Source of the DNA: an uncultured Porphyromonadaceae bacterium
GTDB lineage: Bacteria > Bacteroidota > Bacteroidia > Bacteroidales > CAMTPD01
Direction: 5' to 3'
Length of the DNA: 11,807 nucleotides
NCBI GenBank assembly: GCA_947074265.1
Contig: CAMTPD010000017.1
Coordinates: forward strand, 1 to 11,807
How positions within the stretch are numbered: position 1 is the first letter of the stretch; the number at the start of each line of letters is the position of its first letter. Of this stretch, positions 9,101-11,807 are shown in pieces. A program made the position numbers and the translations under genes. The notes below the pieces were generated by a model. The model ran no database searches and was not told the origin of the DNA. It saw only the letters and a program-made list of their open reading frames with translations.

Positions 9101-10471
9101 TTGGGCAAGAAACACATGGTAGTAGTAAGCCGTTTGGCAGAAATGAGGATCGTTGACCCAAATACGAAGATCGTATTGGTAACACACACTGTTCCTTATG
9201 GTGCTAAACTCTACTTCGACAATGGAGCAACTGTGAAAAAAGGTGATGTAATCATCGAATGGGACCCATTCAACGCAGTAATCGTATCAGAGGTTGCCGG
9301 TAAAGTTCAATTCGAAAGCTTGATCGACAATGTAACTTGTAAGGTTGAGTCTGACGAAACAACAGGTCTTAGAGAGAAGATTATCATCGAATCTAAAGAC
9401 AGAACAAAAGTACCTTCTGCACACATTTGCGCCGACAATGGTGGTTACTTAAAAACATACGCACTTCCTCTTGGTGCTCACGTAGTGAAAGAAGAAGGTA
9501 GCATGATTAAAGCCGGTGAAGTACTTGTTAAGATTCCACGCGCAGTAGGTAAAGCGGGTGATATCACAGGGGGTCTTCCACGTGTTACAGAGTTGTTCGA
9601 GGCTCGTAACCCATCGAATCCTGCAGTCGTTTCTGAAATCGACGGTGAGGTTTCGTTCGGTAAGATCAAACGCGGTAACCGTGAAATCATTGTAACTTCA
9701 AAAACTGGTGAAGTTAAGAAGTACATGGTTCCATTGTCAAAACAAATCCTTGTTCAAGAAAACGACTACGTACGTGCAGGTATGCCTTTGTCAGACGGTG
9801 CTACAACTCCATCTGATATCCTAGCGATCAAAGGTCCTACAGCAGTACAAGAATATATCGTGAATGAGGTTCAAGACGTATACCGTCTACAAGGTGTAAA
9901 AATCAATGATAAACACTTTGAGGTAATTGTACGTCAGATGATGCGTAAAGTTGAAGTTGTTGATCCGGGTGATACTCGTTTCTTGGAAACACAAATTGTT
10001 GACAAGCACGATATCATGGAAGAGAACGACCGTATCTGGGGCAAGAAAGTTGTTATAGATGCTGGAGATTCTCAAACATTGAAACCAGGACAGATTGTAA
10101 CTGCGCGTAAACTTCGTGATGAGAACAGTATGTTGAAGCGTCGTGATATGAAACTTGTAGAAGTACGTGATGCAGTTCCTGCAACTGCAAATCAGATCCT
10201 TCAAGGTATCACCAGAGCGGCACTTCAAACAACAAGCTTTATGTCTGCTGCATCGTTCCAGGAAACTACAAAAGTACTGAACGAAGCTGCTATCAACGGT
10301 AAAGTTGATAAACTGGAAGGTTTGAAAGAGAACGTTATTTGCGGTCACTTGATTCCAGCCGGTACAGGACAACGCGAATTCGAGAAGCTTGTAGTTGGTG
10401 CTAAAGACGATTTCGATCGTATCTTTGCAAACCGCAAGAATGTTGTCGATTTGAAAGCTGTTGAAGAATAA
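6191..10471 (+). CDS. rpoC: DNA-directed RNA polymerase subunit beta'
   Basis: This is the beta' subunit, which holds the catalytic magnesium site. It has 1426 residues and is unbroken. The N-terminal clamp zinc site uses C66, C68, C81 and C84 (CHCG...CDRCG). The catalytic NADFDGD motif spans residues 468-474, with D470, D472 and D474 binding Mg2+. The conserved [17 protein letters not shown] stretch begins at 722, the bridge helix lies about 768-803 ([14 protein letters not shown]), and the second zinc site uses C813, C887, C894 and C897. The trigger loop begins near [16 protein letters not shown] (from 923). A long beta' insert region and the C-terminal omega-contacting end follow. The ATG at 6191 is 79 bases after rpoB; the gap holds a hairpin but no strong terminator, so it is read from the same transcript. 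Confidence 0.98.
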   Translation: MAFRKETKIKSNFTKISIGLASPEEILENSSGEVLKPETINYRTYKPERDGLFCERIFGPVRDYECHCGKYKRIRYKGIVCDRCGVEVTEKKVRRERMGHIHLVVPVAHIWYFRSLPNKIGYLLGIPTKKLDSIIYYERYVVIQAGTAEGVSAYDLISEEEYLQVLDTLPRENQMLDDNDPNKFIAKIGAEAIYELLARLDLDTLSYELRHRASTDGSQQRKNEALKRLQVVESFRASKGRNRPEWMVVQVVPVIPPELRPLVPLDGGRFATSDLNDLYRRVIIRNNRLKRLIEIKAPEVILRNEKRMLQEAVDSLFDNSRKSSAVKTDANRPLKSLSDSLKGKQGRFRQNLLGKRVDYSARSVIVVGPELKMHECGIPKNMAAELYKPFIIRKLIERGIVKTVKSAKKIVDRKEPVVWDILEHVMKGHPVLLNRAPTLHRLGIQAFQPKMIEGKAIQLHPLSCSAFNADFDGDQMAVHLPLGNEAVLEAQMLMLGSHNILNPANGAPITVPSQDMVLGLYYITKLRPGAMGEGLIFYGHEEAMIAYNEKKVSIHAPVKVYVHDVDENGNFINHLIETSVGRIIVNQFVPKEVGYLNEILSKKSLRDIIGNVIKVCGVARTAQFLDDIKDLGYQMAFKGGLSFNLADVIIPEEKDELVKEGYEEVEQILANYSMGFITYNERYNQIIDTWTHVNSKLSNILMKQISSDNQGFNSIYMMLDSGARGSKEQIRQLSGMRGLMAKPQKSGAEGGQIIENPILSNFKEGLSVLEYFISTHGARKGLADTALKTADAGYLTRRLVDVSQDVIINEEDCGTLRGLVCTELKNNEDIVASLYERILGRVSVHDVQHPMTGEVLVHSGEEITEDIAKKIQDSPIERVEIRSVLTCESKKGVCAKCYGRNLATGRLVQRGEAVGVIAAQSIGEPGTQLTLRTFHVGGIASNIAAENNVTSKYDGILEIDELRAVDAQDELGKKHMVVVSRLAEMRIVDPNTKIVLVTHTVPYGAKLYFDNGATVKKGDVIIEWDPFNAVIVSEVAGKVQFESLIDNVTCKVESDETTGLREKIIIESKDRTKVPSAHICADNGGYLKTYALPLGAHVVKEEGSMIKAGEVLVKIPRAVGKAGDITGGLPRVTELFEARNPSNPAVVSEIDGEVSFGKIKRGNREIIVTSKTGEVKKYMVPLSKQILVQENDYVRAGMPLSDGATTPSDILAIKGPTAVQEYIVNEVQDVYRLQGVKINDKHFEVIVRQMMRKVEVVDPGDTRFLETQIVDKHDIMEENDRIWGKKVVIDAGDSQTLKPGQIVTARKLRDENSMLKRRDMKLVEVRDAVPATANQILQGITRAALQTTSFMSAASFQETTKVLNEAAINGKVDKLEGLKENVICGHLIPAGTGQREFEKLVVGAKDDFDRIFANRKNVVDLKAVEE

Positions 10472-10494
10472 ATAGAGTCATTTACTGGCTTAGT

Positions 10495-10530
10495 AAAAAG
10501 GGATGCTTAGTAATAGGCATCCCTTTTTTT
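10495..10530 (+). terminator. Intrinsic terminator after rpoC
   Basis: Bases 10500-10509 pair with 10514-10523 (ten pairs, one T-G) around the loop GTAA, a stable GNRA-type tetraloop in RNA, followed by seven T (10524-10530). Five A before the stem (10495-10499) extend it by A-T pairing and give the reverse strand its own T-tract, so it could act in both directions. It begins 24 bases after the rpoC stop and marks the end of the operon. Confidence 0.93.
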
Positions 10531-10641
10531 GTATCTAAATGAGTATACAACGATTAAAACATAACACGCTAGTACCATTTATTATACGATCAAAAGATCA
10601 AAGCATCCGCTAAATAACCATTTAACTTTTTAAACAAATCG

Positions 10642-10672
10642 TTTTATTCCTCCCTATTATCATCTATCTTAG
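10642..10672 (+). promoter_or_regulatory. Possible weak Bacteroidota-type promoter for the secreted hydrolase
   Basis: The known Bacteroidota promoter form is TTTG at -33 and TAnnTTTG at -7, separated by about 19-21 bases. Here TTTT (10642-10645) is followed after 19 bases by TATCTTAG (10665-10672); each box has one mismatch. The position suits a transcript starting shortly before the gene at 10716. In such AT-rich DNA a match of this quality can easily arise by chance. Confidence 0.22.
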
Positions 10673-10715
10673 TATCCTCTAATCTTAAAAACATCTTAAC
10701 TTAATACATTTAGTG

Positions 10716-11570
10716 ATGATCAAGTCGATTCTTACAATGTGTCTTTCGGCACTATTATCCACCTCTCTATTTGCACAAAAAGAGCAGTTAAATGTGATGA
10801 CATTCAATATTCGCTATGATAACCCTTCAGACGCTCCACACAATTGGGGTAATCGCAAAGAATTTGCTGCGAATGCAATTAAATTTTACGATGCAGACAT
10901 CGTAGGAACGCAAGAAGTATTGCATCACCAACTGCAAGATCTGCAATCGGCACTCCCTGAATACGCAACCATCGGAGTAGCTCGTGAAGACGGAAAGACT
11001 AAAGGAGAATACAGTGCAATCCTCTACAAGAAAGATCAATTTAAAATACTAGATAGCGGTACATTCTGGTTAGCAGAAGATATCAATGCTGTAGGCAAAA
11101 AAGGGTGGGATGCCGCTTGCGAACGCGTTGTTACATGGGCGTTGATGCAAGATAAAGCAACCAAAGAGAAGTTTCTATTTATGAATACACACTTCGATCA
11201 CGAAGGTCAAGTAGCACGTCGCAAAAGCGCCAACTTATTATTGGATAAAGCCAAAGAACTGAGCAAAGGTAATCCGGTAGTTGTAACGGGCGACTTCAAT
11301 GCGACAATAGCAGAAGAGCCGATCAAAATCATCACCGACATTACCAATCCGAATCATTTAACCGACTCAAGAACGAAGGCTCAACTGGTATACGGTCCGG
11401 AGTGGACGTTTCACGACTTCGGTCGATTAGATCAAGAAAAACGCAACATTATTGATTATGTCTTTGTTTCTGATAATATAAAGGTTAGTTCTTACGGAGT
11501 TATTTCCGAAACTCTCAATGGATTATATCTATCAGATCATAATCCGATTGCCGTAAAAATAGAGTTTTAA
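10716..11570 (+). CDS. Secreted endonuclease/exonuclease/phosphatase family hydrolase
   Basis: This protein belongs to the DNase I-like metal-dependent hydrolase superfamily, whose members cleave phosphodiester or phosphate bonds in nucleic acids, inositol phosphates or sphingomyelin; the substrate cannot be told from sequence alone. From the ATG at 10716 it has 284 residues. A signal peptide is clear: basic MIK, a hydrophobic core, and likely cleavage after SLFA at residue 20, so it acts outside the cytoplasm. Superfamily motifs are complete: TFNIRYDN (N31), TQE (E67), NTHFDH (H159), GDFNA (D193, N195), IIDYVFV (D247) and SDHNP (D274, H275). A GTG at 10713 is an alternative start, but the ATG begins a normal signal peptide. 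It lies 185 bases beyond the rpoC terminator region and is likely its own transcription unit. No terminator is seen after it. Confidence 0.9.
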   Translation: MIKSILTMCLSALLSTSLFAQKEQLNVMTFNIRYDNPSDAPHNWGNRKEFAANAIKFYDADIVGTQEVLHHQLQDLQSALPEYATIGVAREDGKTKGEYSAILYKKDQFKILDSGTFWLAEDINAVGKKGWDAACERVVTWALMQDKATKEKFLFMNTHFDHEGQVARRKSANLLLDKAKELSKGNPVVVTGDFNATIAEEPIKIITDITNPNHLTDSRTKAQLVYGPEWTFHDFGRLDQEKRNIIDYVFVSDNIKVSSYGVISETLNGLYLSDHNPIAVKIEF

Positions 11571-11580
11571 CTACTACGCT

Positions 11581-11807
11581 ACGATTCATACGATTCCTAT
11601 CATACGCGAACCTGCGCTGTTCTCGAGTGAAGACTGCTTCTTCGTTGTAAAAAACATGAAACAAAGTCTCACTTACCCGGTTCATATTCACCCCTAATAT
11701 GAGTTGATTTTATTAGAAGGTGCAAAAGGCGCGAGACGGATTGTAGCTAACTCAATAGAAGAGATTGGAAATACGGATATAGTACTGAGACCGGTCACTC
11801 GTCCGCA
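11581..11807 (+). pseudogene. AraC-family regulator N-terminal fragment with premature stop (partial)
   Basis: One frame, read from codons starting at 11581, gives FSSEDCFFVVKNMKQSLTYP, then VHIHP, a stop (TAA, 11695-11697), and then YELILLEGAKGARRIVANS and IEEIGNTDIVL. This matches the start of the cupin-type ligand-binding domain of Bacteroidota AraC-family regulators, whose motif reads HxHPEYEL; the stop replaces the acidic residue (GAA to TAA would be one change). No in-frame ATG lies before IIREP. ACG codons at 11581 and 11590 are each one base from ATG and could be a lost start. The internal ATG at 11656 would yield only 13 residues. The match weakens in the last 20 bases, so further damage is possible. 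The C-terminal DNA-binding domain, if present, lies beyond the window. The assignment is from memory of family sequences, not from a search. Confidence 0.6.

Noticed and set aside
10705..10712. TACATTTA as a -7 box for the secreted hydrolase gene
   Set aside because: It abuts the start codon, so transcription would begin inside the coding sequence.

Overview
This window comes from a low-GC member of the Bacteroidota, most likely the order Bacteroidales. The evidence is protein similarity that I recall from family knowledge: L11, L1, L10, L7/L12, RpoB (1270 aa) and RpoC (1426 aa) read like Bacteroides, Parabacteroides or Dysgonomonas proteins. Starts are preceded by A-rich stretches rather than clear Shine-Dalgarno motifs, which is typical of this phylum. 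I cannot name the genus.

Layout: bases 1-93 are a leader upstream of rplK. Bases 94-10471 are the classic ribosomal protein / RNA polymerase cluster, all on the + strand: rplK (L11), rplA (L1), rplJ (L10), rplL (L7/L12), a strong hairpin terminator/attenuator, rpoB (beta), a second hairpin lacking a T-tract, rpoC (beta'), and a strong intrinsic terminator at 10495-10530. After a 185-base AT-rich gap comes a secreted endonuclease/exonuclease/phosphatase-fold hydrolase (10716-11570). The last ~230 bases look like the N-terminal cupin part of an AraC-family regulator carrying a premature stop; it runs off the window.

The genes form one expression unit for the ribosomal stalk and its neighbours (L11, L1, L10, L12), with partial read-through into the polymerase subunit genes. 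The hairpin after rplL is placed where ribosomal protein output would be kept higher than polymerase output. The secreted hydrolase after the rpoC terminator is a separate unit.

Most of the window is an ordinary housekeeping region and I see no new system in it. The main surprise is that rplA is interrupted by an in-frame TAA (907-909), while both halves remain well conserved and in the same frame. It is either a sequence error, a very recent nonsense mutation, a read-through site, or a split L1 made by termination-reinitiation. The second surprise is the AraC remnant, where TAA sits at the usually acidic residue of the HxHPxYEL cupin motif.
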